Below are positions 11,129-24,500 of a stretch of 64,000 nt of DNA, one piece after another. A model generated the notes under the pieces. That model had not been told where the DNA came from, did not search any database, and saw nothing but the letters and a program-made list of their open reading frames with translations. Within the stretch, counting starts at the first letter, position 1, and each line of letters starts with the position of its first letter. The stretch is from Anthonomus grandis grandis. Lineage: Eukaryota; Arthropoda; Insecta; Coleoptera; Curculionidae. The translations under genes and the position numbers were made by a program. Where the stretch lies: NCBI RefSeq assembly GCF_022605725.1, contig NC_065567.1:31971127-32035126 (forward strand), read 5' to 3'.

Positions 11129-12507
11129 TGGAAATAGGCTGTTGGACGTCGTAAACACCTCACTTTCAAATGGCGTCTTCCCGGAGTCCTGGAAGATATC
11201 AACAGTTATTCCTGTCCCAAAGGTGCCAAATACCAATTTGTCTAATGAGTTTCGTCCTATCAATACGGTTCCTATATATGAAAAGGTCTTAGAAGTATGT
11301 GTAAAGGAGCAATTACTGCAGTTCTGTGATAACAACCAAATTATAGTTCCTAACCAATCTGGCTTTCGTGAACGTCATTCATGTGAATCTGTACTTCTGA
11401 ATATCTGCGATAATAAAGGCAATTAACTCAGGTAATTATGTGTTGGCTGTGTTTTTGGATTTTAAAAGGGCGTTTGAAACTGTTGATAGAGATATTTTGT
11501 TGGGTAAGTTAGAGCACATAGGAATTAAGCTGAACGTTTTAAAGTGGTTAAAGTCTTATTTGTGTAATAGGTTACAACGTGTGATGTTTAATAATGCTAT
11601 GTCTGAAACTGTAAATGTCGATGTCGGTGTGCCCCAAGGTACTGTTCTGGGTCCATTATTGTTTTTATTTTACATTAATGATATGGTTAGAGTGGCTCAA
11701 AAATCAAATATTATTTTATTTGCTGATGATACTATGCTTTATATAGTTGGTCAAAATCTACAGCAAATGGTTTGCGACATGAACATAGAACTTGGCAATT
11801 TGTTTCACTGGCTTTGTAACAATAAGTTAAGCTTAAATACCACAAAATCAAAATTTCGTATATTTGGTAGACGGTCGAAGACATCTTCTATTGACATTGA
11901 AAGTGTAAGTGTTTGTGCGGATGGACAGAAATTAGTTTACGAGAATCAAATTAAATATCTCGGAGTAATTTTAGACTCGAACTTAACTTTTCAGGCTCAT
12001 GATTATATCATGAGAAAGTTTGCTAAAAAGGTAGGGTTCATTAATAGGGTGGGACAAAACTTATCAATGAATACAAAAATAACGTTATTTAATGCTATAG
12101 CTCTTCCTCATTTACAATTTTGTTCAACTCTTTTATATAATTTACCGCAATATAAAATCTCTCAATTGGAAAAAATTCAAAATAGGGCAATGAGAACAAT
12201 ATTGAGATGTAACCGCTATACTCTTATTAAAATAATGTTAAATGTCCTAAATATGTTGACCGTCCATCAACGAATTATGGTTAATGTTAATATATTTATA
12301 TTTAAGATGAAGAAAGGCCTTTTACCTAATTATATATGTGATAAGTTAGTGCTATTTCGTGATATCCATAATTATAATACTAGCAATTGTACTGATTTTA
12401 TTTTAGCTCATAAGTGTAACACCGTTCAAATGCTTAATTCTGTGCTCTATAAAGGTTTGCTCGAATTTAATAAATTGCCTAATGACTTAAAATCTGTAAT
12501 AATATAA
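11091..12507 (+). pseudogene. Retrotransposon ORF2, reverse transcriptase
   Basis: Continues ORF2 in two further frames. The first (to 11426) holds NGVFPESWK, FRPINTVPIYEK and NQSGFRERHSCES, the early RT motifs. A second frameshift near 11410-11435 leads to the third frame. That frame has VFLDFKRAFETVD (first catalytic Asp), VGVPQGTVLGPLLFLFYINDM and FADD (the catalytic pair, about 11720), then LGVILDSNLTF and the thumb-like C-terminal region, ending with TAA at 12505-12507. The catalytic residues are intact, and only the two frameshifts break the gene. No RNase H domain follows, which fits the CR1/Jockey type. Confidence 0.85.
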
Positions 12508-12684
12508 ATAGTTTTAAACGATTATTAAGAGTACATATTTTAAAATTGTATTATTAGGCCCGTTTTGTTTTTTATGCTTTGTTTTTTATATTTAATTTTT
12601 CTCGTTTTAACCTCTTTGTATTTTATATGTAGCAATTTGCTAAATAAAGATTATTATATATATTATATATTATATACAAAATAT

Positions 12685-15600
12685 TTCAAATTCCTTGAAC
12701 AAAAGGTCAAACATTTCAGATTTCTGGAAGAAACAAAAAATATTTCAGATCTTTTTTTGAAGAATTACTCACATTCATTTCATGATTAAAATAAAAAAAA
12801 ATCGAAAAATATTGAACAAAAAACCTTCAAAACCTCGAATAAAAAAATAAAAAATATCTTAAGGACCTGACTGAAACGGAAGTTGGAAAAAATTCTGTCC
12901 AATGACTAATTATTTTAAATGCCTAGAAGGAACAAAATATTAATTCAAATTTTAGGAATTAAATAAAAAATTACTCTAACTAGTTCTGCAATAAAATTTA
13001 AAAAAATATATTTCCAGAAAATATACTTAAGATTAAATGACACATAATCTTAAATTTCTTAAACAAAACATAAATTTATTTAAAAAATCTTAGAATTACT
13101 CACAATGAATTCTGGAATGAAGTGAGAAAAATATATTTCCAGAAACCTTAAAACCTAAAATAAAAATTAGCAGAAAAACTACAATTTTAATATAAAAAAT
13201 ATCCTATTGTTGGAAAGCATTAAAAAATGCGCAATAAAAAACTCCTAAAATAAAGAAAAACCTTAAATTAAAATCTGGAAGTTCTTTAAATTGACGTCAG
13301 ATTCCTAGACCAAAATTAAAATGTATTTCAAATGCCTGGACGAAATGTGTCAATTTTTTGGAATAAAATGAAAAATTAATACCAATTTTTGGTACTTTGC
13401 ATATTTAAAGTAATTTCAAATAATTGAACCTAAAAAAATATTTTAACCACACCTTAAATGAAATAAAAAAAATTAAATTCTTGAAATAGAAGGTAAATTT
13501 ATTTTTCTAAAAAGTACCAAAAATTTAGATCAAGTTCTAGAATATTTTTTTTTTCAAAGTTCCTCGAATAAAATGATTATTTATTTTATTATATTTAAAG
13601 TCACTTCAGTTTACTAAGAGATATTTAAAAATTGGTCTTAAAGCCTTAAAAACACATTTCAAATATCTAAAATAAAACAAAATAAAAAACCTGAAACAAA
13701 ATGGAAATTGCGATAAATTCTTAGAACTAAATAACACATTTTTTCAAATTTCTGTAACAAAAGGTAAATTTATTTTAAATATTTGTAAAAACCAAAAAAA
13801 TCTTTATATTTTTAAAATTAAATAAAAAATTACTCAAAGTGATTTTTCCAATTAAATTTAAAAAAATATATTTCCAGAAAACAAAAAATTAGCGCAAAAC
13901 CTCGAATAAACAAACTATTTGAAAATATATTTCAAGTGCCTGGAATAAAATTAGCAATTAAATAATTATTTTCGTTGTCAAAAAAAATCATTTGCAATGC
14001 TTAAGTTACAAAAACTAGATTACTAACTAAAAAATACTTGATATTTCTAAGGGTCTAAAAAAAATATTTATAAAACAGAAAAAAACTATGTCAATCTATT
14101 CATGGAATAAAAATGAAAAAAAGGCCAAACTTTAATAAAATTAAATTAATACATTTGTTTAAGGAACTGGATGAACATAAAGAAGTTCTTAAAAGCCTGG
14201 AATAATAAAAAGAAATAGCTAGAAAGCACACAAAATTTCGAATTTAATGAAATCAGTGAATATATTGGAATTTATGTTAAAAAAAGCTCAAATTCAATTT
14301 AAAATTAATAGGATACTCATTTATTTAAGAAAGCCGTTGTATGGAAAATTTAAATAAGTTATTAATGAATATGTAAGAGCTGCATGCAAGTGATAATCAA
14401 GAAGTTATTTCATTAAAAAAGTGTGAGAAATATTTAATTTATTATATAACCTTAGTTAACAAACAAATATTCTATATAAATCTTATTAAAGCATTTTATA
14501 AATACAATACTTACTCCTGTACCCCTTATTTTGTTTTCTTGCTTACGTCGTGCCAAGAAAAGCAATAAAGAAAAACACGTGCCTGTCAGTAAATGACGCA
14601 TTCCATACGTCAAAATTAATATTTTTTTTTATAAGGGATTTATCCTTATTGCGGCTGAAAGTAATAAAATTAGGTGCTACTTGCAGCTATTTCTTTAAAC
14701 CTTAAAAACTTACTAAAGCGACTTAATTTCGAAGTTAATTCTAAAAAAAGAAGTAAAAAACACTTCCGAACTACCGAATGGCTTGATAATCAAATCTCGA
14801 AAATATATTTCAGGTCCTGCAAGTGTAAAACGCGATCTTTTAAATATTCAGTAGCGAAAATCGCTGGAAAAATAAAAGCCGGAACGTTTATTTTAAAACA
14901 GCTTTAAATTTAAAAGTTGTTAGAAGAGAAATTATTAAAGCCGGTATTCAACGGGCGTTAAAACTTCTCTATGTTTGAATAAAATTAGAATAAGTATTAC
15001 GAGAACGTTACCAGAACATTGAAAGAACTTTTTAAATTTATTAGTTATAAGATATTCTTAGTTATGGAGGAGAATTATGAAAGGTTCATTTATTTTATAT
15101 AAATATGTAGAGAAAAAAATTAGTAGGGCATGATTTTCATGAAGTAAAAGGCTTTACAACAATCAACAAAAAAAGAATTTTTAAATCCAAAAAATGACAA
15201 TAAAATCATGGAATGCGAAGAAAAATCAAATATATTTCTATAAACATTACTGATCCTGAAGAAAGATAAAAAATTAATATTGTATTAAGAAAGCTGCTTA
15301 GAAAATAGAACAATAGCGCAAAATTCCTGATGAAATAATAATTATTTTAGAGGACTGAAAGACATAAGAATTTTAAATCTACAATTAAATTAAATATCTG
15401 AAATAAAATGCAAAATTATTTCAAATGCTCAAGAGAATTAAATTATGTCAAAATCCTGGGATAAAATGATAATTAATAATTATTTGAAATTCCTGGGACG
15501 AAATACGGTTAGTTAATACGTTATACAGTAAGTTACTTCAAATTAGCAAAAGACACAAAAACGCATTACATACTTGAAATAAAATACAATAAGATTTAAA

Positions 15601-16700
15601 TCCCTAATATAAAAAATTACTCCAAAATCCTAGAAGAAAATATCTAGAAAATGGACTCAATGTTAAATTTCTGGGACAAAACGAAAACAATACTTTAATT
15701 GATTCCATTAGGTTAAATTTTTTAAGCCTGAATTAAAATGAAAAACTATTTCAAATTTATGAAAAAACTAAATAATAATGTCAAAATCCTAGAATAAAAT
15801 AAATGATTTTTTTTTAATTCCCGGGACGAAATGGATAATTACTGTCATTTTCTAAAAGACTCGAAACCGCAATTAAAGGTTGAAATAAAATAAGAAATTA
15901 ATTAAATCTCTGGAAAATATTTAAAAAAAACATAAAAAATTTCCAATGAAAATAAAATTACTTAACATTTCCAAGACACGAAAAACCGTTGAATGATAAA
16001 ATAAAAAATTATTTGGATTTTTTTGCAATATATAACAATTCACCGTAAAAGTCCGGGAATAAAATTGAAATTTATTTCAAATACTAGGAAGGCAAAAATA
16101 GCTTTAAAATCTTGAAAAAAAAATATTTAGAAAACGGAAGCAGTGACGAATTCCTGATAAAACAAAAACTTACATCAAATGCCCTAAAGCTTGAAAAAAC
16201 GTTAAATATCTGAAAGAAAATGCAAAATTATTCCAATAAAAAAAATCCTAGAATAAAATAAAACTTTATTTTAAATATCTGAAAAGCAAAAAATGACACC
16301 AAAATCATGAATTACAAAGAAGAATCAAATATATTGTTAGAAACATTAGTGATCCTGGAAAAAGTAAAAGTTATTAAAATGTTTAAAAAATAGAAACAAT
16401 AATGGAAAATTCCTGAGGCAAAATAAAAAATTATTTTAAGTCACTGAAAGACAAAAATTTGAAAATTCCGTCAAATACATGAAATAAAATGCAAAATATT
16501 TTAAATGCCTGAAAGAACTAAATAATTTCGAAGCTCTAAAATAAAGTAAAAAATTATTCAAATTTCTGGAAGATTAATAAAATCAACTGATTTGAAATAT
16601 ATAAGAAATATATTTCGAGAATAAAATGGAAATTTATTGCAGATACTAGGCAGGCAAAAATAGCCCCAAAATCGATTCCTCAAACAAATTAAAAAATTAT
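12685..16700 (+). repeat. ~30-bp CCTGGAA minisatellite array, block 2
   Basis: Continuation of the array with monomers such as TTTCAAATGCCTGG and ATAAAATGAAAAATTA. Higher-order repeats are visible. The stretch starting near 12960 (AAATAAAAAATTACTC, then ATATATTTCCAGAAAA) recurs near 13090 and near 13810. The stretch at about 15190-15360 (ATCATGGAATGCGAAG, ATTACTGATCCTG) recurs at about 16290-16450, an offset of about 1.1 kb. A less repetitive spacer lies at about 14330-15060. It contains a 77-codon frame (14674-14907) of no recognised family. Confidence 0.6.
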
Positions 16701-16715
16701 TATAAGTATTCAATA

Positions 16716-18848
16716 TACAGGGCGAGAAATAAAAAATGAGAAATATAAAATCGTTTTTTTGAAGTAAGTCGAGTGTTTCATAAGATATTAAATTAAAATT
16801 TGGTGTGAGCAGGTTTTTTGGAACGAGAAATTGAAGTCCGTTCACGGATTTGCTATACCTTGCAGAAGGCGCCACCTGTGGTAGGTTGCATGTGTTAAAA
16901 ATACTAAAACTTTTTTGTACCCCTGTATAATAAAGTTCTAGTAAAAAATTTTAATTATCTAATCTTTTCTTGTACAAAAATTATTCTTGGTAAATGTCGG
17001 CCTGAGAATCCGTTTATGAGATATCTTAATTTTAAAATCTAAATACATTTTAACAAGTTAACAAAATAAACGTAAATTATTTTTCTAAATTAATGCTAAA
17101 TTACTTATTACAATAAAAATCTTACAATAATGATCCTAAATTATTTGTTCTATGTAACCTCGATTCATTTGTATACACATAAGAGCCCTCTTTATTAAAG
17201 AAAATATAAGGCTTTGTATAATATATTTGGTTTCAACCTGAAATGCAAGTTGCAATGATTCTCGTTTAAAATCGAAACCATATACACAAAGTCTTTTATA
17301 CATCTCCAGACTGAAAAATCCAATAGTGTAAGGTCGGGCGAACGAGGTGGCCATGGAACAGGAGCATATCGACCCCGATCAATCCAGCGATTAGGAAATA
17401 CTTGATGTAAATAGTTCCTAACATTAATAGCAAAATGAGCCGAAACACCGTCGAGTTGAAATCAAAGATTTTGTCTTAAATTTAGAGCTAAATCATCAAG
17501 CAAATCCAACAGTATTTCTTGTAGAAACAACAGAAATGAATCACCAGTCAAATTACCTAGTAAAATGACAGGTTCTAAAAGAAAGTTATCCACAACAACT
17601 GCCCACACTTTACTTGATGTCTGTGTCTCAACTATGGCCCTGGGATTCTCTTCAGCCCATATGTGTTCGATATGGATATTTGTCATGCCGTTTCCCGTGA
17701 AGGTGGCTTCGTCAGTAAACAGAATCGCCCTTAAAAAATCTACATTTCAATTATTCGTTTCACATAACCATCTACAAAAAGCAAGTCTTGCCTCGGGATC
17801 ATCGGGTAAAAGACCTTGTACTTTTTGAAGATGAAATGGGTAAAGTTGTTGACTCCGTAAAATATTGTGTCTCGGTTCCCCAATATTTCTCACCCGTTCA
17901 GCCAAAACCCTCCTACTAATGTTTGGTGATTCTTCGACAATTCTTAAAATCTCTTCGTCTTGCCCTGGTTGAATCGCACGAGGTCGGCCGCAAATACCCT
18001 TCCGTCTTTCGCTGAAACTTCTCCCTTAGGCGGTTAATCAAATTTAAAAAATAGTTTCTTTTGGGATTAAATCGGTTTGGCAATGTCTGGGCATAGCGTC
18101 TAGCGGCTAAACATTGGAGTCACATTTTCGTAGTCGAGAATTGACAGGTATTTACTATTTACAATAATATTTAAAACTTACCAAACATTATAACAATAGC
18201 CGCCAATTCGGAAAAGAGTACGTTTCTTGGTTTATGGGCCATTATGGTTTTAAAAGTTGTAAGACAACACAGCAAATACAAATATGTAATTAAAAAATGT
18301 AGATTTATTCAAGGAGTAATTGAGAAGCTTGTTAAGAGCGTCAGAAGCGTTTAAATTTATCACTTTGACAGTACGTAAAAAGTTGTTGGTGCCCGAGGTC
18401 AGCCAATTTGTTTAGAAAGAAGTATCTAGATTTTAAAATTAAGATATCTCATAAACGGATTCTTAGGCCGGCATTTACTAAGAATACTTTTTTTACAAGG
18501 AAAGATTGGATAATTTGTTTTTTTTTACTAAAACTTTATTATACAGTATTTTTGGTATTTTTAACACATGCAATAAACCGCAGATGGCGCCCCCTACAAG
18601 GTATAGCGAATCCGTGAATGGATTTTAATTTCTCGTTCTGAAAAACCTCTCACACCAAATTTTAATTTAATATCTTATGAAACACTCGACTTACTTCAAA
18701 AAAACGAATTTATATTACTCATTTTGAGGCCCCGTATATTGAATACCGAGCGCCGAATTAAAAAATTACATAACGAAAGTCGCATTATTTTGGTTCACCT
18801 TATATGTGGCCGGCGGATTAGCATCCTTTTTTTGGACACCCTGTATAT
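16716..18848 (-). mobile_element. Mariner-like DNA transposon with ~300-bp inverted repeats
   Basis: The inverted arms at 16716-17046 and 18420-18736 match well along their length. Shared pieces include TTCAATATAC(A/G)GGGC, GATATTAAATTAAAATTTGG, AGGCGCCACCT versus AGATGGCGCC, and ATAAACGGATTCT. The transposase remnant lies between them on the minus strand. The right side may extend about 110 bp further to a second CACCCTGTA end (18840-18848), so the true left terminus may have been lost into the array. The TA dinucleotides at the ends fit the Tc1/mariner target. Long arms of this size are not typical of classical mariner elements. Confidence 0.75.
17136..18242 (-). pseudogene. Mariner-like transposase, stops and frameshifts
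   Basis: DDE/D-type transposase of the IS630/Tc1/mariner superfamily, which cuts and joins the element. From an ATG at 18242 (MAHKPRNVLF) the N-terminal half is scrambled across frames, with recognisable helix-turn-helix-region pieces. The catalytic half reads FTDEATFTGNG (first Asp, about 17700), then FQLDGVSAHF (second Asp, about 17455) and PPRSPDLTLLDF (third Asp, about 17330), followed by a C-terminal tail. All three acidic positions survive, but several stops and shifts make it inactive. The frame at 17462-17686 is its best-preserved piece. The plus-strand frame at 17565-17828 is a shadow. Confidence 0.75.
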
Positions 18849-20800
18849 CTGGAATAACATGCACAATTATTTAAAATTCCTGGAGCACCTAAATGACTTC
18901 AAAATCCTAAATTGAACTGACATTTATTGATTTCAAATACCCGAGAAACCTAAATAATGATGGCAAAATCCTAAGATAAAATAAAAAATAATTTGATGTT
19001 CCTGGAAGATAGAAATAACGAAAAATTTTTTGGATTAAAAAAAATATAAAAGACACGAAAAAACGGCAAATGCTTAAAATAAAATATAAAATTATTTATA
19101 TTCCAGGAATATATAAGAAATATTCCTAAAAGTTCGGAAATGAAATTAGAATTTAGTTGAAATACTAGGAAGGCAAAAACAACTCCAAAATCCTGGAAGA
19201 AAATATTTAGAAAACAGAAGCACTGGTACCTAAACAGCCTGAAATAAAATTCAAAATTATTTCGATTCCTTGGAAAATATTAAAAATTTTTCAAAAATCC
19301 CTAACTTAAAATGATATTAATTGATTTCAAATGTCCGAGAAAATATATGTTGATGTCAAAATCCTGAAATAATGGAAAATTCCTGGATGAAAAAAAATTT
19401 CAAAATTGACACGAAAAACCGTAAAATGCCTGAAATAAAATACAAAATTATTAATATTTCTGGAATATATAAGAAATTTCTGCAAAAGCCTAAGAATAAA
19501 ATAGAATTTTTTTTCAAATACCAGAAAGGCAATACTAACTTTAAAAATCCTGGAAGAAAATATCTAAAAAAAAATCATACAAACAATAAAAAAATCCTGA
19601 GACGATTTAAAAATACTTCAAATGACCCAAATACATGAAATATTTTAAGACTGAAACACCATTAAATGCCTATAAAATAATGCAAAAATTCCTGACACGA
19701 AGTAAAAAATCATTTAAAATTACTAAAAGATGGGAAAACGCGGTAAATGATTTAAATAAAAAAATAAAGAGGAGAATATAGAAATTACTCAAAAATTCCG
19801 AAATAAAATGACATTAAATAATTTTAAATACCCGAGGAAACTAAATAATTAAGTCAAAATACTGAGACAAAATGAAAAATCATTTGATGTGCCAGGAAGA
19901 TAGAAATAACGAAATATTTCTACGATAAAAAAATATTTTAAATCCCTGGGTAATATATTAGAAATAACCGCAAAAGCAAGGAAATAAAATAGAGATTAAT
20001 TTTAAATACTAGGAAAACCAAAATCCTTAAAATCCTTGAAGAATACGCCAAATGTCAAACACCATGTGTCAAATACCTGAAATAAAATGCAAAATAATTT
20101 TAAATCCATGGAAAATATAAAAAATTCTTTTTAGAATAATTAATAAATATAAAATGACAATAAGTCATTTCAAATGTCTGAAAAACTACAAAATAAACAA
20201 TTATTTGATATACCTGGAAGACAGAAAAAACGAAAAATTCCTAGGAGGAAAAAAAATATATAAAATATCAAACAACATCAAAAAACGTTGTATGTTTGAA
20301 ATAATATAAAAAACTATGTTAAATTGCTGGAATATATAAGACATAACCTCAAAAGTTCGGGAATAAAATGGAAATTTATTTCAAGTACCAGGAAGGCAAA
20401 AATAACTTCTAAATTCTTGAAGAAAATATCTAGAAAAGGGAAGCAATGACTAGTTTCTGAAAATATTGTATAAAAATACATGAAAAATTATCTCAGGAAG
20501 GCAGAATTAACGGAAAATTAACGCGATGAAAAAAAATTACATAACGTTAAACGCATACAAAAATACGAAATTATTTCAAATTCCTATAAGACATTTCTTC
20601 AAAAATCTTGAAAACAAATAAAAATTAATTAAAGGGCCTAGAAAATATTAAAGGTTAAATGCTTAAATAAATTACTTAAAGCCCTTGAAACATAAAAAAA
20701 TAACTTAAAAATCCTGGAAAAAAATAACAAATGACCGAAAGACATGAACAATCATTTTAACTATATAAAACAAAAAAACGTCAAATTCTAATAAAAATTC
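18849..20800 (+). repeat. ~30-bp CCTGGAA minisatellite array, block 3
   Basis: Array sequence resumes after the mariner element. Higher-order structure: the segment beginning near 18910 (TCAAATACCCGAGAAACC, then TTTGATGTTCCTGGAAG) recurs near 19810 (TTAAATACCCGAGGAAAC, TTTGATGTGCCAGGAAG) and more weakly near 20160. The offsets are about 0.9 and 0.35 kb. The 88-codon frame at 19372-19638 is lysine/asparagine-rich array sequence, not a gene. Confidence 0.6.
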
Positions 20801-21508
20801 AAATACATTTCATAATACACTCTAGCACCAGTGATGCCATAATAATTGAATTTAACTGGCATACATTTACTAAGTAAACCGCTGTATTTAAATTACGTAA
20901 AGGTGAATTGTAGATGGATGCAGCAAATGTGGTTAATTTCCTTTAAAGTAAAATCTAGACTGTTACAAATCGGTACGTTTAATTTGAAATACCCTGGGTG
21001 TCAGATACTGGAGTTTATGGCAAACCCGTCGTTTGGCTGTAATGAAACTCTATCCATGTACGCGTGAGAAACCATTCTTTATGTGTAATTAATAGGGAAA
21101 AAATAGTTCTACGCCAGTATCAAAAACTGGTTTCTAACTTAATTTATTATAACTAATTTAAGGATACCTGTAAGATGAGCAACGAGGACAATGGAATATT
21201 CATCCTTCGAAGTTTTGAAACTTTCCACTGGCTCCAACTGAAATATGCATATAAAATCACGTTTTATTATATTAAAACCTTAATAAAGCATTTGGATTTT
21301 CACAATTGGAAAGTTTTACTGAAGAACCGTATTAAACTTTAATTTTCTTATTCGACTTTAACAATTCATGAAGAAATTTCTTTTTTAATTATAATATTTA
21401 ATTAGCCACAATTGAATTTTATTCAAACTGTATTATTATAACAACTTTTTTAATTGTAGCATTAAGAAAAATGAAAAAATCCCGCCTTCGCCTTTTTGTA
21501 CTTCAAAA
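20801..21508. other. Less repetitive spacer within the array
   Basis: The phrase content drops. The stretch 20840-21070 is more balanced in composition and open for 73 codons from an ATG (20846-21067 +), with no recognised domain. Two C/G-containing words (ACCCTGGGTGTCAG, CGTCGTTTGGCTG) stand out. It could be a non-coding relic. Confidence 0.25.
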
Positions 21509-24500
21509 CGTATTTTGTACCTAAAAATAAAAGAAAGATTCCAAGAAAATATTTCATATAAATATTGACAGAGGAATAAAACGAAAATAAATTTATTTTA
21601 ATTGCCTGTAAGATATAAAATATTATTCCAAAATTCTGAAATAAAATTATAGTTTATTTCAAGTGTTCGTGGAAGAAAATAAAAACTTATTTCAAATATA
21701 TGGAAATTATTAAACAGTTACGCTTTAAACTAAATAAAGCATTAAAAAAACATTAAATTTAAAACATTAAACGCAACAAAGCAAAACAAAATTTTTTTAT
21801 TCAAGGAAAAAATGTTAAAAACTATTATTTAGGCCAAAAAAGTATTCCCAATTTCTAGAATAAAACGCAAAATAATGGGAAAAAGAATTTACTAGAAAAT
21901 TATGGAAGAAAATGAAAAACTACTCATATGTCTGGAAAACCTAAAAAAATATTTCCAGTTCCTGAAACTGTAAAAAAAGCTGAAATAAATTCAGAATATA
22001 TTGCAAATACATCTGGAAAAAAGTTAAAAAAAAAATACTTAAAATATCTGGAAAATTAAAAAAATTTTAAAAACACGTCAAATTAGTTACAAATTGGGCT
22101 GTTTATACTATCATTAAGAAATTACGCCTAAAAATAAGCAAAGCAGTATGTCTTTAATTAAAAAAAAATATTTTAAGTATTTGAAAGTCAAAAAATTATG
22201 CATTGCTAGAAGATTACTTTAAATGCCTGGAATAAAATTAAAATTTAGTTGTAATTAGTGGAAGATGTATAGAATTTTTTATTCCAAAAATCCTGGAATA
22301 AAGAGAGATTTTGTTTCAAATACTCCTGAAAAATTAAAAAAAAAAATTAAAAAATTAATGGTTAAATCCTATGCCCAAAAGACACAAAAACGTCAATTAA
22401 GACACTGGTTGGACTGTTATTACTATTTTTAAGCAATCACGACTTAAAATGGGCAAAGCGGTATCTTTTTTCAAATTTCTGGAAGATAAAAAACATCATT
22501 CCAAATTTCTGAAATATAAGGAATATTCCAATAAAGTGTTTCTTAAATGCGTTTTTTTTGTACTTAAATAAACAGTATGAAAGAAAAAAATGACATTTAT
22601 TATAGAGGATTTTTTTTTAATGCCTGGAAAATAAATTATTACAGCAAAAATCCTGGAATAAAATGAGAAATTATTTTAAATGCCTGGAAGACATGAAAAA
22701 TGATTTCCAATGCCTGGGAGATATAAAATATTATTCCCAAAATGCTGAAATATAATGAAAATTAATTTCAAATACCCCTGAGAGAAAATATTTGAAATAT
22801 CTGAAAAATGAATAAAATATTTTCAGTGTCTCAAAGATATAAAAACATCAAGTTAATCGTTAGAACATTATTACCATGATTAAGCTATTGCGGCTTAAAA
22901 TAAGCAAATAAATTAGTATTTTTTGAAAAGAAACTAAAAAGTTATTTAAAATATCTGGGAGGCATGAAAAAGTACTTCGAATACCTGAAGTATATAAAAT
23001 AGTATTCCAAAAATCCGGCAGTAAAATGTGAATTTATTACAAATATTTTGAAAGCATTAAAAGCTCCAAGGTCTTAAAAGGTTTAAAAATTCCTGGCTTT
23101 AATGGAAGATTACTTCAAATGCTTGGAATAAAATAAAAAAATAATTTAAAATACCTGGACGATATAAAAAATTATTTCTAGTACCTAGAAGATTTAAAAT
23201 AATTAAAAAATTCTAAAATAAAATTAAAATTTATTTTAAATATTTAGAAGGCAAAAATAACTTTTTAACTTTTGAAATGACTTATTGTCATTTTATATTT
23301 ATTAATTATTCTAAAAAGAATTTTTAATATTTTCCATGGATTCAAAATTATTTTGCATTTTATTTCAGGTATTTAACACATTGTGTTTGACATTTTTTTA
23401 GTTAAAAAAATGCGTTGGGAAAGAAATATATTAAGCATTAGTTTATTTAAAAAAAATATAAGCATTTTACCTAAAAATAAAAGAAAGATTCTCACACAAT
23501 ATCTCATACAAATATTAGGAGAGGAATAGAATGAAAATAAATTTATTTTAATTGCCTGTACGATATAAAATATTATTCCAAAATTCTGAAATAAAATGAT
23601 AGTTTATTTCAAATGTTCCTGGAAGAAAATAAAAATATATTTCAAATATATGGAAATTATTAAGCAGTTACGCTTTAAACTAAATAAAGCAATATTTTTT
23701 TACCCAAAGAAAAAATTTAAAAACTTATTTAGGCCAAAAAAGTTTTCCAAATTTCTCGAATAAAATGCAAAATAATGGAAAAAGAATTCACTAGAAAATT
23801 ATGGAAGAAAATGAAAAACTACTTCATATGTCTAGAAAACCTAAAAAAATATTTCCAGTTCCTGAAACTGCAAAAAAAACTGAAATAAATTCAGAATATA
23901 TTGCAAATACATCTGGAAAAAAGTTTAAAAAAAATACTTAAAATATCTGGAAAATTAAAAAAATATTTAAAAACACATCAAATTAGTTACAAATTGGGCT
24001 GTTTATACTATCATTAAGAAATTACGCCTAAAAATAAGCGAGTATGTCTTTATTAAAAAAAATATTTTAAGTATTTGAAGGTCAAAAATTATGCATTTCT
24101 AGAAGATTACTTCAAATGCCTGAAATAAAATTAAAATTTAGTTTTAATTAGTGGAAGATGTACAGAATTTTTTATTCCAAAAATCCTGGAATAAAAAGAG
24201 ATTTGAATACTTGAAATATCTGGAAAATTAAAAAAATATTTAAAAACGCGTCAAATTAGTTATAAATTGGGCTGTTTATACTATCATTAAAAAATTATGC
24301 CTAAAAATAAGCAGAGCAGTATGTCTTTAATTAAAAAAAAATATTTTAAGTATTTGAAAGTCAAAAATTATGCTTTTCTAGAAAATTACTTCAAATGCCT
24401 GGAATAAAATTAAAATTTAGTTTTAATTAGTGGAAAATATATAGAATTTTTTATTCCAAAAATCCTGGAATAAAAAGTGACTTCTGGAAGATAAAAAACA

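Larger units (their letters stand above)
9541..12680 (+). mobile_element. Non-LTR retrotransposon, CR1/Jockey superclade, decayed
   Basis: A nearly full ORF2 (endonuclease then RT) is embedded in the 30-bp array. The left edge at about 9541 is where array sequence stops. The right end carries AATAAAG at about 12642-12648, then a TTATATA-rich tail (12651-12676), after which array sequence resumes. At the left a 45-codon cysteine-containing piece (about 9539-9675: CGAVCGKST, KECNVDVPKC) may be the tail of ORF1. No clear target-site duplication is visible. The two frameshifts in ORF2 mean the copy is dead. Neighbouring array sequence aligns across the insertion, so the array predates it. Confidence 0.8.

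Noticed and set aside
17565..17828. 87-codon plus-strand frame with Cys/Ser-rich translation
   Set aside because: It is the antisense of the mariner transposase catalytic region, which is the real coding sense.
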